A stretch of DNA of 64,000 nt, from NCBI GenBank assembly GCA_026119855.1, contig JAOWBW010001915.1:62001-126000 (forward strand). The letters run 5' to 3'. The notes beneath the pieces were generated by a model. That model was not told where the DNA came from, searched no databases, and saw only the letters and a program-made list of their open reading frames with translations. Source of the stretch: Campanula takesimana. Its lineage: Eukaryota; Streptophyta; Magnoliopsida; Asterales; Campanulaceae. Below, piece after piece: positions 34,263 through 45,743 of the stretch. The position numbers and the translations under genes were made by a program. The number at the start of each line of letters is the position of its first letter. Position 1 is the first letter of the stretch.

Positions 34263-34718
34263 ATGGTTGATCTTAATTCTAAAAGACTAGAACAGGCTTG
34301 TGAGGTGGCAGTGTGAAGTAAGTCCACGATTGATCAAGAACCCGTCTAGGTGAAGAAGAGGGATCAATTATGCTATGCTTATTATTTTTGGAGTTATTGG
34401 CCGAAAATTATTGGTCATTGTTAATTAGAAATTTATGATTCTAATTTTTAAAATTTAGACGTATATAGTCTGGAAACTCAGCACATGTCAGAACTCTTAC
34501 CTTGATATTCAAACATCAGTAAGGGTGATATTCTGAATAGAATATTGGTTCGCAGTGATAACAAAGGCACGTATGTCAAATAATCTTTTAAATCAAATTA
34601 TCTTAAATGTTTGTTTTATGTTTAATTATTGCTTTCATTATAAGGGCTATATGACTATTTTTCGAAGGATCTTAGGATTAAGTAATTAACGAAGGGATAG
34701 GATTTTCTTTTTACTATA
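34263..34718 (+). other. Pregenomic leader region
   Basis: This is non-coding apart from short ORFs, including one of about 22 codons near 34370 and one of 12 codons near 34648. Caulimovirid leaders typically hold several short ORFs and fold into a large hairpin; folding was not tested. Confidence 0.5.
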
Positions 34719-35030
34719 ATTGCGTCTCAGAATTCATCAATTAATACAATCGAACTTTTCAACTTGAACCTTGCAAACCAACGAACTTTAGCCAAATTAA
34801 GCGAAAATTTAGATTACATCAAACACCTAAATAATCAAATCTTAGTAGAGTTAAGAGAAATTCATAAACAAATACCTACAAAACAAGATTTTCAACAGTT
34901 AAATTATTTATTAGAAAATTCGAAACCTCGACAAATACTAGAAGCAAAAGAATTATTACATAAAGTAGAAAAACAAGTTGTTAGTCTAGAACAAGCTATT
35001 ACTACAGTCAAAGGTATAGTCGAAAGCTAA
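34719..35030 (+). CDS. Viral ORF I, small coiled-coil protein without AUG
   Basis: The frame is open from 34701 to TAA 35028-35030 but has no ATG. An ATT codon with G at +4 at 34719 is a possible start, recalling the AUU start of tungrovirus ORF I. The product would be about 103 residues, lysine and glutamate rich with leucine heptads (residues near HLNNQILVELREIH and LHKVEKQVVSLEQ), like small virion-associated proteins of this family. The role is inferred only from position and coiled-coil character. Confidence 0.55.
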   Translation: MASQNSSINTIELFNLNLANQRTLAKLSENLDYIKHLNNQILVELREIHKQIPTKQDFQQLNYLLENSKPRQILEAKELLHKVEKQVVSLEQAITTVKGIVES

Positions 35031-35371
35031 AACTGGAAACTAGAGAATATATACAGGCTTTAGGTGAAGCTAAGGCTTATAAACCCGACGACAATAAGGA
35101 AGAAATTACTGGGTTCACATCTTATAGCGGAACTAGTAAGTCCGACAAGACATATCCAAGTTTATTTAATTTCATTATAAGCTTATTATTACAAATTATA
35201 GACAAACTAAATAGAATCTTAGACACAGTTAATAAACCACAGCCAAGTAAGCCAACATTGGATAACGACTTAGATAAAATAATTAGTGGAATTAATAAAT
35301 TAAGTTTAGGTGAAGAAGTAAAAATTAAGCGAAAACCTTTACCATATTCACATTGGGTACCAAGAAAATGA
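35030..35371 (+). CDS. Viral ORF II, unknown small protein without AUG
   Basis: This frame, one position off ORF I, is open to TGA 35369-35371 and gives about 113 codons. Where a stop-start ATGA overlap with ORF I would be expected, the sequence is CTAA at 35027-35030. Its own stop overlaps the next ATG as ATGA (35368-35371), a linkage typical of badnavirus and tungrovirus ORFs. Residues near LFNFIISLLLQIIDKLNRIL form a hydrophobic, probably helical segment. It could also be the frameshifted end of ORF I. Confidence 0.5.
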   Translation, partial: KLETREYIQALGEAKAYKPDDNKEEITGFTSYSGTSKSDKTYPSLFNFIISLLLQIIDKLNRILDTVNKPQPSKPTLDNDLDKIISGINKLSLGEEVKIKRKPLPYSHWVPRK

Positions 35372-37422
35372 ATAATCAACAAGATAGAAGCTTTTTAGAA
35401 AGAAGCCGAACATTACAAGAAGCTAGGAATTCAACTAGCAACATACAGGATCAGATCACATCCGAAAGTTTTCTTAATAGAATTATAAGAAGAGGATCGG
35501 GATCTACAAGTAACCAACAAACAGTTCAAAAAGAAGAAGATGGAACAGAATATAATTTTATGAATATCGAAGAAAATGAAGAACCTATATACGACACAGA
35601 TGAAGAAAATACAAAACCTATCTATGATACAGATAATGAAGATAATGAAATTATTTTCGGATTCGATGAATTCGAACAAGAAGAAAACGACTTTAGTATA
35701 ATAGATTATTTAGAAATGGAACCATCTACAGGATTTAAAATAGAAGAAACTAGTAAAACATTTGATGAAATAATAAATAAAAAATTTACCGAGTTAAATA
35801 TTCAAGAAGAAGTAGATGACATGATAATAGAATGTATTACAGAATTAGGATGGACCTATGAAGATAGCTATAATAAATTACAAGAAATATACAATTTACC
35901 CTTGGTAGAAAATATACAACAAGGAAAAACAATGATATCAGATTTTTACAAGCAAGAAAAAACTTTCATGGATCAAGACATGATTAATACAAGAAAAAGG
36001 GCTAAAATGGAATGGATAGAACCAGGAACATCAACAGAAGATATAATCGGAAGAGAAACATGGACCCCGCCGATACAACAATACATAGGAGAATCTAAAT
36101 ACATTAGTCAGGGAAATAGGTTACTAATAGGAAACCTTTACAGTGGAAGCATGTTATTACTAGAAAAACAAAAACCTCAATTATGGGGCGATGAAATATT
36201 AATATGGGAACAAATGGTAGTAAGACTATGGGAAACAAATAAACGAGACAGTATGGATATGTTTTCATATTTAGAAACAACATTAGGCCCAATAGCCTTA
36301 GGCATCTGGCAAAGTAAAAAAGCCCAAGACCCAGATGAAATAAATAGATTAAAAGCCATAGGAGATAATCCATATAATTTCACAAGTCAAATAAGAACAT
36401 TAATATTAGGAGTAGACCCAGCTAAAAACAATACTCTTATACAAGAAACAGCTATTAGAAACTTAGAACAATTAAGTATAGCAGACATGAAATACATAAA
36501 TGAATTTACACTAGACTTTACTAGATTACTCTCACAAACAGGTCAAGCTATGGACGATGACCTTTGTGATAAATATTTTGTTAAATTACCCGGAGATTTA
36601 GGACGAAACATCCATGAATCCTGGAAACAACAATTTAGTGATAAAAAGAATCTAGGAATAGGACCTAGAATTACGTATACATTTACTATATTAGAAGATA
36701 AATGCAAAGAAGTAACCCTACAAGAACAATTAAAAAAGAGTGCTTACGCCTTTTGTAAAACAGCTATATATACACCACAGGCTTACGGTCATTATAATAA
36801 ACCGATGAGAAAATTCATAAGAAAAAGTACTACATATAAAAAAGAATATAAACCTTACACAGGAAATAAGTATGTTAAAAGACCACAGACTAGAAAATGT
36901 AAATGCTTTATTTGCGGCGACGAAAAACATTTAGCAAATAAATGCCCAAATAAAAACAAAAATACAGAAAGAAGTAACTTAGTAGAACAACTAGGCGAAT
37001 ACAAAATAGAACCTTTAGAAATGACAAATTCAGATAATGAATCAGTCTACAGCATTTATAGTGATGACGAGGATAGTCAACTCACTAAAGTAACATACAC
37101 ATATATGAATAAAGAAGAAGAATGTAAACATAACTGGATAAATAGACGAGGAAATAATTACATTAAATGTTTTAATTGTGGATATTTTCCTAGTATAGAA
37201 AAAAGATCACAATGTAACATATGCTTTAAAGAAATCTGTTATTTATGTCTAAATACATTATATAATCAAAGTATGACTATAAAAAATAATCCCTCAGAAA
37301 AAGTAAACATCAACCTAGTTATAGAAAAAATAAATAAACAACAAATTACAAATGAATTACATAACTTAAAAATCCAGAATATTGAGGATAGGGTCTCACG
37401 AATAGAAAACACAGTGTACTAA
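35368..37422 (+). CDS. Viral capsid-like protein with CCHC zinc knuckle
   Basis: ATG 35368 is preferred over the TTG at 35353 because it forms the ATGA overlap with ORF II. The product of about 684 residues has an acidic N-terminal region (residues near 55-125, rich in E and D), a long central region expected to be the capsid core, a basic stretch, and a C-x2-C-x4-H-x4-C knuckle near residues 510-525. A second Cys-rich cluster near 590-635 has CxxC pairs, as in badnavirus-type polyproteins. TAA 37420-37422 separates it in frame from the protease. I see no movement-protein domain in it. Confidence 0.75.
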   Translation: MNNQQDRSFLERSRTLQEARNSTSNIQDQITSESFLNRIIRRGSGSTSNQQTVQKEEDGTEYNFMNIEENEEPIYDTDEENTKPIYDTDNEDNEIIFGFDEFEQEENDFSIIDYLEMEPSTGFKIEETSKTFDEIINKKFTELNIQEEVDDMIIECITELGWTYEDSYNKLQEIYNLPLVENIQQGKTMISDFYKQEKTFMDQDMINTRKRAKMEWIEPGTSTEDIIGRETWTPPIQQYIGESKYISQGNRLLIGNLYSGSMLLLEKQKPQLWGDEILIWEQMVVRLWETNKRDSMDMFSYLETTLGPIALGIWQSKKAQDPDEINRLKAIGDNPYNFTSQIRTLILGVDPAKNNTLIQETAIRNLEQLSIADMKYINEFTLDFTRLLSQTGQAMDDDLCDKYFVKLPGDLGRNIHESWKQQFSDKKNLGIGPRITYTFTILEDKCKEVTLQEQLKKSAYAFCKTAIYTPQAYGHYNKPMRKFIRKSTTYKKEYKPYTGNKYVKRPQTRKCKCFICGDEKHLANKCPNKNKNTERSNLVEQLGEYKIEPLEMTNSDNESVYSIYSDDEDSQLTKVTYTYMNKEEECKHNWINRRGNNYIKCFNCGYFPSIEKRSQCNICFKEICYLCLNTLYNQSMTIKNNPSEKVNINLVIEKINKQQITNELHNLKIQNIEDRVSRIENTVY

Positions 37423-38190
37423 AATAAACAAAAAATAGGAGAACCTTTAATACAAGAAGATTTAACTAATATATCTATAGAACATACGTTAATCCAAACA
37501 AAAAATATTACAAATATGATTAATCTACAATGTAGATTATGGTTAGATAACCAAAAATACTTAGATCTTACAGCATTATTAGATACAGGAGCAACTAAAA
37601 GTGTAATATCACATAGTATGGTACCAACACAGTTTAAGAAAGAATTACCCTATAAATTAGTAACAAGAACTATAGAAGATAGATTAATGACAATCACACA
37701 TTATATAGATCCAATAGGAATACAATTTATAGATTTATCAGGAAATTACAGTCTAAAATATGATATACCCCAGGTAAACATTAGTCCCGAATATGTAAAA
37801 TCAAAAGATTTTATATTAGGCCTTAATTTTATATTAGGATTACAGGGTGCAATTACTATCACAAAAAATTATATAACCTTAAGCAAACACATTTATAGTA
37901 TACCAACCCTTCGATATACACAAACATCAGAGTTAGCACAGAAGCGTGGTGGACTTGGCCACTTAGAATTTTTACGCCAAAATCACCCTAAAACAAATAT
38001 AAACATAGAAAATGAAACATTGAAACTCTTTACAAATATGCTAACACATGAGTTAGAAAAAGGCTTAGATATAACAAAAAGTAATAACCATCCTATCATT
38101 TTACACTTAGAAAAAATAGGACTAATAGGAGAAGACATTATGAACTCGAAAGTTACATATATATGCAAGTTTAAAATAAAAAAACCCTGA
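37423..38190 (+). pseudogene. Viral aspartic protease region
   Basis: The frame is the same as the capsid ORF, following its TAA without further stops; the first ATG is 37516. The active-site DTGA is near 37581, followed by a conserved LGLNFI-like segment. The frame ends at TGA 38188-38190 just after a seven-A run (38178-38184). The RT frame opens one position over at this point. In related viruses protease and RT are one polyprotein, so the stop and the shift are probably lesions or recoding sites. Confidence 0.75.
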
Positions 38191-39520
38191 TATAACTATA
38201 AGAACAGCAAACATTGAATATAGTCCGCTAGATAAAGAGGAATTCAAAAACCAAATACCTGAAATGATAAAACAAAAATTAATTAGAAAATCAGAAAGTC
38301 CACATAGATCAGCAGCATTTATAGTTAGAAATCATAGCGAAATAAAAAGGGGAAAAGCTAGGATAGTCTATAACTATAAAAGGCTAAATGATAATACAGA
38401 AGATGACGGATACAATATACCTAATAAAGATTCATTAATAAATTTAATACAAAAGAAAAAGGTATTTTCAAAATTTGATTTAAAATCAGGATACAATCAA
38501 CTAAAATTATCAGAGGAATTTAAACCATGGATAGCCTTCACATGTTCTGAAGGACAATTTGAATGGAACGTGTTAAGTTTCGGTTTAAAAAATGCCCCTT
38601 CAATTTTTCAAAGATTTGTGGATAACATATTCTTAAAATATGAATTTTGCATGGTATACATAGATGACATTTTAGTAGCTAGTGAAACGGTTAAAGAACA
38701 CGAAAATCATTTAAAACAAGTGTTTAGCGAAATTGAAAATCATGGGATAGTAGTATCAAAAAAGAAAATGGAGCTCTTTAAAAGAAAGATATCCTTTTTA
38801 GGATTAGAAATAGGGAATGGGAAAATAGAACTACAACCCCATATTACTACAAAAATTATAGAATTCCCAAAAAAAATAGAAAATTTAAAACAAATACAAG
38901 CCTTCTTAGGTTTAGTCAATTATGCTAGAAAATTTATTCCTAATTTATCAAAATTAGTAGGACCATTATATAGTAAAACCACAAAAAATGGACAAAGACA
39001 TTTTAACAAAGAAGATATAAACTTAGTAAAAGAAATTAAAGAGGTAGTTAAAAAGATTAAACCCTTAGAATTACCCCTAGTCACTGATTACATAATAATA
39101 GAAACAGATGGGTGTAAAGAAGGATGGGGAGCCGTTCTTCTGTGTAAACCAAATAAATATTCACCTAAAAATAGCGAAAAAGTTTGCGCATACTCTAGCG
39201 GAAACTTTAATAAAACAGGATTAAATTGGACTAGCTTAGATTATGAAATACAAGCCTTGATAAATGCCTTAGAAAAATTCAAGATTTTCTTAAATAAAGA
39301 ATTTACAATTAGAACAGATTGTGAGGCAATAGTTAAATTTATAAAAAATGATCAAAGTAAAAAAGTCAACAGGACTAGATGGATTAATTTACAAAACATA
39401 ATACAAGGAAGCGGATATAGTATTAATTTTGAACACATTAAAGGAAAAAATAATACTATAGCTGACCTTTTATCTAGAAATTTGAACAGGTTATTTCATG
39501 GAGAAAGACAAAGGATTTAG
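38186..39520 (+). CDS. Viral reverse transcriptase and RNase H
   Basis: The open frame begins at the A-run behind the protease; the first ATG is 38264. It contains the RT landmarks, with the catalytic YIDD at 38656-38667, and an RNase H domain with the ETD, the central Glu and the C-terminal HIKGKNN ... ADLLSR motif. There is no integrase, which separates it from retrotransposons. The last 23 bases overlap the next ORF. Confidence 0.85.
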   Translation, partial: PDITIRTANIEYSPLDKEEFKNQIPEMIKQKLIRKSESPHRSAAFIVRNHSEIKRGKARIVYNYKRLNDNTEDDGYNIPNKDSLINLIQKKKVFSKFDLKSGYNQLKLSEEFKPWIAFTCSEGQFEWNVLSFGLKNAPSIFQRFVDNIFLKYEFCMVYIDDILVASETVKEHENHLKQVFSEIENHGIVVSKKKMELFKRKISFLGLEIGNGKIELQPHITTKIIEFPKKIENLKQIQAFLGLVNYARKFIPNLSKLVGPLYSKTTKNGQRHFNKEDINLVKEIKEVVKKIKPLELPLVTDYIIIETDGCKEGWGAVLLCKPNKYSPKNSEKVCAYSSGNFNKTGLNWTSLDYEIQALINALEKFKIFLNKEFTIRTDCEAIVKFIKNDQSKKVNRTRWINLQNIIQGSGYSINFEHIKGKNNTIADLLSRNLNRLFHGERQRI

Positions 39521-40405
39521 AAGAGTGGTGCATCCAAAACAGACAAAGAATACATCCATGGATACATCTGACAGTGATAGCAGTAGTGACAACATGGCAC
39601 AGTTACAGTTAACATTTCCCAACAGTCAGTCACAAGCATTCTCACAAGTTGGGCCAAGCCGTATACCAAAAGTGTTCGATAAACATTTTGTTACAAATAG
39701 GGCTCAACCTAAAGCCCAACAACAGACAATCACATTCGGCCCAAACATTTTACCTGTTTGTACCGAGGATAAACAGAAATCCAGGCCCATTTTTGGGACT
39801 GGTTTAACAGATAAACAACAATGCCTTCTTGATAACCTCTGGCATATACATACATTTCCCAATGAATCAACAAAAAAGGTTCAAATTTTAAATGCCCTTG
39901 GATTTTATTTTCTCGAAATGACTCGCAAAGTGTCCGAGAATACAGTTACACCAAAACGTTTTTCACATTACATTATTTTTAGAGGCACCAAAATTGGAGT
40001 CTTTAACAAATGGGAAACAGTGGCAAAACACATACAGTGTATAGACCCCCTCTATAAAGGGTATTACAGTTTTTCCGAAGCCATAAGCATGGCAAGAGGA
40101 TATTTCGGGCTTGATAACTTCTTTATTGAACCCGAAGAAGTTAAAACATTTTCTCAAATAACAAAAGAAAGCCCCGAACAGATTATCCAAAAGCAAGAAG
40201 GAATCATTTCAAATTTACAACATAAGCTTTCTCAAAAGGGAAAGGAAATTCAAACAATACATGAAACATCATTACAGTTGGAAAATAGAAAGTTGAAACA
40301 AGAGATAGAAACTCTTAAAAACAAATTAAAAAATACAAAAGAGCCAATTTACAGAAATTTTGAAAAATTTAAGGCTCGAATAATTGATATTCCATGGAGG
40401 CATAC
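39498..40405 (+). pseudogene. Viral viroplasmin/transactivator-like gene, 5' part
   Basis: ATG 39498 overlaps the RT end. Around 39960-40120 the product has a pattern like the viroplasmin (caulimovirus ORF VI) domain: a YIIFRGTKIGVF-type strand, W, and a later YYSF segment. After it comes a coiled coil with heptads at 40170-40350. The Sirevirus cuts the gene at 40405, and the CATAC duplication marks the site. The remaining C-terminal part is at 53883-54750. Transactivators of this type allow translation of polycistronic viral RNA and form inclusion bodies. Confidence 0.65.
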
Positions 40406-41864
40406 TGTTGGTCCCAAAGGGCAACAAGGGTATGAAAAATAGCTAGAGGGGGGGGGTGAATAGCTGTTTTAAAATTCTTTTCGTACCCTTGAAAAACTCA
40501 ATTGCGAATGCGCACTTTATCAAGTAAGCGTTATGAAATGCGCCTAAGTGAGTGAGTGAAATGCACAGCGGAATTTAGTAATGAAAGTAGGCGCAAAGTG
40601 ATAAAGGGAGCGCAACACACACACTAAGTATTTTGGCTCAAAGTGAGTGAAATAAGGAACTAAGGCAAATGATAAAACAAACACAACACAATTCAGTTCA
40701 ATCAATCTACAATGAGTAAACAAGCAAATAGTGAGTGAAAATAATAACTTGAAAGAAATGACAAGATAATAACACAAGCTATTTGGAGAGGTTCGATCAA
40801 TGAAAGATCTACGTCCTCTACCAAGATGGTTAGTCTTGGATTTCTAATCGAGATCTTATATAATGAGTGAGTGTTACAAATTACAATGTTTGAGCTTATA
40901 CACTAACTCAAGATCTATTACTATGAAAGAACAAATCCAAAACAATAACCGGTGTATCTCTAAAAGATGAATCTAAATGATTAATCTTAAAGAGGTGCGT
41001 GTGTGTTCTTAGAATCAAGGCTCTTTAGATCTTTGAGATGGAGAGCACAAGAAACTAAAGTGTTAAGGCTTTGAAGATCTGGGCTAAGGATGAAGGTATG
41101 AAGATGTTCTTGAGAAATCTGGAAAAACGAAGGCAATCTTCAAATCTTCAACAAATGCTTTGAGAGAGAAATTCTTGAAATTCTTAGCAAAACTCAGCAA
41201 CTTCAAAATGTTGAAGTTATGGGGTATTTATAGTGAACTTCAAAAAACTAGCCGTTGGAAATCCTTGTGGATAAGATGAGCTGTCGTTCGTTGATTGGAG
41301 CATGCATATATTATGGCCATTTTGACACTCAACATAAAAGTGACCGTTATGGACGCGTGTCAACAGATTAGGCGCATATGCATCTTTTAACCACCGTTGG
41401 ATCATTGGCGTAATTTGAATTCTCTTCAAGTCTTCGAGTCTTCAATAAATCACTGAGTGTTTGAATAAACACTTTGAGGCGCGTTTGAGCCAAGAGGCGC
41501 ATTTAGCCAATAGGCGCACAGTAAGCGTGCGCTTAAAACAAGGGGCGCAGAGGCGCGTAAGCTTATGAAGAAATCCTTATGCGCGCGCTCTAAATGGCGC
41601 AAGGCGCGAGTGAAGAGGCGCATGGCGCGTGGCGCAGGAGGTGCATAAGCGCGGCTCAAACTCACTGAGTGATTTTTCTTGAAACTTGATCTTCTTGCCC
41701 TATTTCTAAGCCTATTCTATAACAATGGACAACCTAAAAAATGAAGTATAAATACTTCTTACATGTGGGTCTAAAGTCCATGAAATAAAACTTAGGTGAT
41801 GGATCAATCAAATCTAATAAATCCTAATACATTAAAACTGAGATATATGTGGGCATACCCAACA
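40406..41864 (-). repeat. 3' LTR of the Sirevirus
   Basis: 1459 bp, TGTTGG...CCCAACA on the plus strand. It is studded with GGCGCA-type motifs at 41470-41660. Confidence 0.93.
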
Positions 41865-41880
41865 ATCTCCCCCTATTTGA
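41865..41880 (-). other. Polypurine tract of the Sirevirus
   Basis: On the minus strand TCAAATAGGGGGAGAT directly precedes the 3' LTR. Confidence 0.8.
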
Positions 41881-42397
41881 TTGATGCCATTACCTACTAT
41901 ATCAAGGACAAACATTATACTTGATAAAAACATGTCCAAATGAATGAAATTGGTAATTCATGTCTCAAGTTAATGTACACACTAGTCCAAAATATAGATT
42001 CCTAATCTATTCCAATAAGAATAAAGAGTTACATATGGAAAGATAGAAACAACAGTTTAACACATTCAAGATGATATATGATTTTTAGTTTTGAAATGTG
42101 TTTAAACCAAGTTTAAACTTAATGCATGAAAGTATGAAACAATTCAATATGATGCATTATGAATTTAAACAATATTCATTGTTCTACAAACAAGGAGTTT
42201 GAGTGAACAAGGTTTGATAATGAGTGATGCATTGTTCTCATTAAAACTTGGGGTGTAAGAGTTACAAGTTACAAGTTACAAGTTTTGAATAGAACAAAAA
42301 CAAAAGATGCTAAAACAAGTAAGCACAAAATCACTATCACAAAAGAGATTGTTCTATTACAAAAGATTCTAAAAATTTACAAAAAAAATAATAGAAG
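41881..42397 (-). other. Sirevirus 3' non-coding spacer
   Basis: AT-rich sequence between the end of the extra gene and the polypurine tract. I see no gene. Confidence 0.5.
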
Positions 42398-44639
42398 CTA
42401 AGGGTTGGGAGGCGCATCATCTTCCTTCAATCCTTCAACGATCTCTGAAACAGAACGCTGAATTTGCTTTGCGAGCTGATGACTACGGTTCGCTAACCCT
42501 TGAGTGTCCGTGACACTGGAGTGAGTAGCAGTAATACCGTCTCTAATATAACTCAAGTGATTCACATTGATGTTTTGGTATTCATCAATGGAACGCTGAG
42601 TGATCTGCTGCTGCTGTGAAATGTTTTCTTCCAAGATTTGAATGTGAGCTTCAATGGCATTTTGAGCCGATAATATCTGAAGAAATATGTTCAGCGCGTC
42701 TGTCAGAGCTTGAGTGAGCAGCAGTGAAATGAGTGACGACCAACTCTTTCAGGACATCCAACTTAGATACAAGCACATTCATATTTGATTGAGACGCAGC
42801 AGATTGAGGTATGAACGTAGGCGCAGAAGCGGTGGTTTGCGCCTGGTCAGTATGAGCTTGAACCTGAGTCTGCGCCGGAGGAGGAGAAGGAGCAGAAAGT
42901 TTGGCCTTGAGAGAGTTCATCTCCCCCTTAATGGCAGCAATCTCTTCAGATTGATCAGTGAGTAAGGAAGTAAGAAGCTCAAATTGAGACTTTATATGCG
43001 CCTGTCCTTGCTCTAAATTGGCTTGCCCCTGCTGTAAAGAATGAAGAATGGAAAGTACCTCGCTCAAATCAGGAGCAGACGGAGGAGGCGCAGGGGTAGA
43101 GAGTGGCGCATCATCTTGAAGGGGCGCAGAATCTTGAAGGGGCGCAGAAGGAGATGGAGGCGCAGGAGGAGGTGAATGAGTAGGAGACTCAAATTCATCT
43201 TCAGTTTCAATTTCAACAGTTTCAACAACAACTGTTTCAACATCAAAAGTTTCTGTTGAGATCGGATCTGGTCCAGGTGGAGGCGCAACTGGAGAAGGAG
43301 TGCGCTGAGGGATGGTCTCTTGCTCCCCCTGAACGGGTTCCTCAATGTCTGAAATGTCATCGCCGAAGAAATCAGAGAGGAGTTGAACCCTTGACATATT
43401 GGAAGGTTGAAATTTGAATGAGGGCGCACGAGGAGTGGGGGCGCGTTGAGACGGAGCGCGCTGGGAAGGCGCGGAAACAGAAGGCCCTTTCTCAATATCT
43501 GCGCTTGATCCGGCGCCTTTCATGCGCTCTAACTTTTCTGACTCAGCAGCTTGTTTGGCTAGAAAGTCTTCATCTCTTTTTCGTTGAGCCTCAAGCCTGC
43601 TGGCTTCCTGCGCTAGCCTCAGATCTCGCTCATCATCAGTTTCAAATCTAGTGCGTTTGACAGGCGCAGGAGTAGGGTCATCAACTACCCGTTTGCCTTT
43701 GCTTTTATCTGCGCCTGGCACTGGATCTGCGCTTTGTCTAGCGCTTGCTTTTACTGCGCTCTTTAATAATGGTGCGCTTTTAAGGACTGGCGCATCATCG
43801 GTCTCTGTGTCTTCATCTACTAAGCCTTCAACAGTCTTGATTTGGATTCCTTTTGCGCGCTTTGTGGGCTTCTTCCTGCGCTTCTTGAGGTTCAAACTAG
43901 CTTTACCAAACATTGGAACATCGTTGATCTTGTACTCCGGATTCTCATTCAAAAACTTAACTAACTCAGGGTAAGTTAGAAAAAGTTTTGTGAGAATAAG
44001 GCAGTGTGAGCGGAATCGGGTCTTTCCATCACTTTTGTTCTTCACAAATTTATCAATTTGCTCACGCAGAGTCTTGAACAGAATATGAGGCCAGTGAAGC
44101 TTCTCCTTGGCCATGATAGCAGCTGTGTATTCCCATTGTTCAACCGTGAATCGGTTTACGTTCCCAGTTTTGAACACTATTGAAGTTCCCACCAAGTGAG
44201 CGATGTGAGTCAAGAGTTCTCCACCATCTCGAATTTCGGTGTTTTTGATATTGTTTTGAAGCGTGGGAATATTTAGAAGTGAGGCAGCCATCTTGTTCTG
44301 ATCATCAATTGAGTAAGTCATCGGGCGCCCAATAATACGATCTTCACCGGTAGATGGAAAACCGAGCAAGTGTCGAATCACAGATGATGAAATATGGACG
44401 TCAACATTTTGAACGCGCGCCTCAATCCGGTAGTGAGTGCGCCCATTTACGTCAATTTCCACTAGAACAGCAGTGGAGAAGAACTCATCCACGAGGAGCG
44501 CAGAGAAGAAATCTTGGTCCATGGTGAATAAAGGGAGCAGACCAGCGACGCGCAGAGTCTCTATTATTTCTCTTCCCATCACTTCACCAGATAACTCCAA
44601 TAGATCAAGAGTTTCTTCAAGTTTGAAATTTGCAAGGTC
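42398..44639 (-). pseudogene. Extra (env-position) gene of the Sirevirus, exon 2
   Basis: Exon 2 starts at 44639 after a T-rich stretch and CAG. The N-terminal 230 residues look like the putative plant transposon protein domain seen in plant retroelements (GRTHYRIEARVQNVDVHISSSV ... VEQWEYTAAIMAKEKLHWPHILF). A basic nuclear-signal-like KKRRKKPTKRAK follows, then a disordered Pro/Ala/Ser-rich region with RAPSQRAP-type units and a heptad-rich C-terminus. A one-base shift near 42680 cuts the frame at 42651; the matching continuation (QILSAQNAIEAH) runs to 42398. The gene is in the place of the Sirevirus env-like ORF, but I see no signal peptide or membrane anchor. Confidence 0.65.
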
Positions 44640-45558
44640 CTGAAAAAAATGATTGATGTTAGAAGTGATATAGGCGCATAGAAACATAAAATGATCAAAG
44701 TAACATAGGCGTATGAAATATATAGGCGCATAATTGAAACAGGCGCACAAAATTATAGAGAATCAAGGCGCATGATTGAATTAGGCGCATAAAATATTGA
44801 AGGCGCATAGAGTTACAAGGCGCATAATATGGTTCTATGTGAATACTAAGGAAAAATTAAAACAACGAAATTTGACTAAGTACGAAGTTAGGCGCATAAG
44901 GTTTTTAGGCGCAGAATGATTTAAGCGCATATACAAGTAGAGGCGCATAAATCATTCAGGCGCATAAAAAATAGGCGCATAAAGAAGTACATAGGCGCAT
45001 GACGTGAAAATTTTTACTTAGAAAGAAAAACAAACAACAAGCATTCAAATGAAAGAAATGAAAATCAAAAAGTTCAAATTTTCGAAAACAAGTTAGAAAA
45101 TTTTTAGAGACCAAAACATGCATAAATGACGAAGAACACGAAGAACGACCCTTGAATGCTCGAAGAACACCAAGAACACGAAAATCATGAAACTTCACCA
45201 AACTAGACAAATAATATATCAAAAAGACCGCATGACGACAAGGAATCTAAATATGCAAACAAAAATAAGAACAAATCAATAATGAAAGCACAATGATCAA
45301 AAGAATGCCCGAAAATTTTGAAAAATTTTGAAAACAAAAACTCAGATTTGTAACAAACAGAGCATTGATCGTTAAAATGTTGGTTTTAAAAGATTCGAAA
45401 TCAAGAATAGAACACAACCCAACAAACGATATAGAAAACGGATCATCGAATCAAGAGAAATCAAAGAAAATGAATCCGGGTTTAAAAAAACGAAAAACAT
45501 CACTGAAAATGACGAAAAAAAAAGAAATATAAGGAGATTAAAGGTTGAGAATTCATAC
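44640..45558 (-). other. Predicted intron of the Sirevirus extra gene
   Basis: The donor ATG|GTATGA at 45558 and acceptor TTTTTTTCAG|GAC at 44640 join two exons in frame. The 919-bp intron carries about fifteen copies of AGGCGCAT-like motifs between 44670 and 45000. Confidence 0.6.
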
Positions 45559-45600
45559 CATATCGTCTTGTGTAGATGTTGATGCTTTCTTAGGACCCAT
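45559..45600 (-). CDS. Extra gene of the Sirevirus, exon 1
   Basis: Fourteen codons, MGPKKASTSTQDDM, start at ATG 45600 and end at a GT donor. Splicing to 44639 continues directly with DLANFKLEETL. The exon is too short to be listed as an ORF; it is supported by the frame match and by the promoter features upstream. Confidence 0.6.
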
Positions 45601-45735
45601 AAACTTATATATATGAATGTAAAATGAAGAAGAAAAATGAAGATGAAGAGAGAGAGGCGAGTCTGGGAGAGAGGGAGTGAGACGGGGAGAGAGAGAGAAA
45701 TAGAGTAGGTGAGAAGAGAGGAAGGTGATGATGTG

Positions 45736-45743
45736 TTTTTATA
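45736..45743 (-). promoter_or_regulatory. TATA box of the Sirevirus extra gene
   Basis: On the minus strand CCTATAAAAACACATC lies 140 bp before the ATG at 45600, followed by a CT-rich leader (45650-45720). This suggests an own promoter rather than expression from the LTR. Confidence 0.5.

Noticed and set aside
40544..41665. ORFs duplicated at 52557-53678
   Set aside because: They lie in the Sirevirus LTRs and contain no known domain.
42651..44750. Start of the Sirevirus extra protein at 44750
   Set aside because: The first 37 codons of that frame are intron sequence; a T-rich acceptor at 44640 and an in-frame first exon at 45559-45600 explain the gene better.
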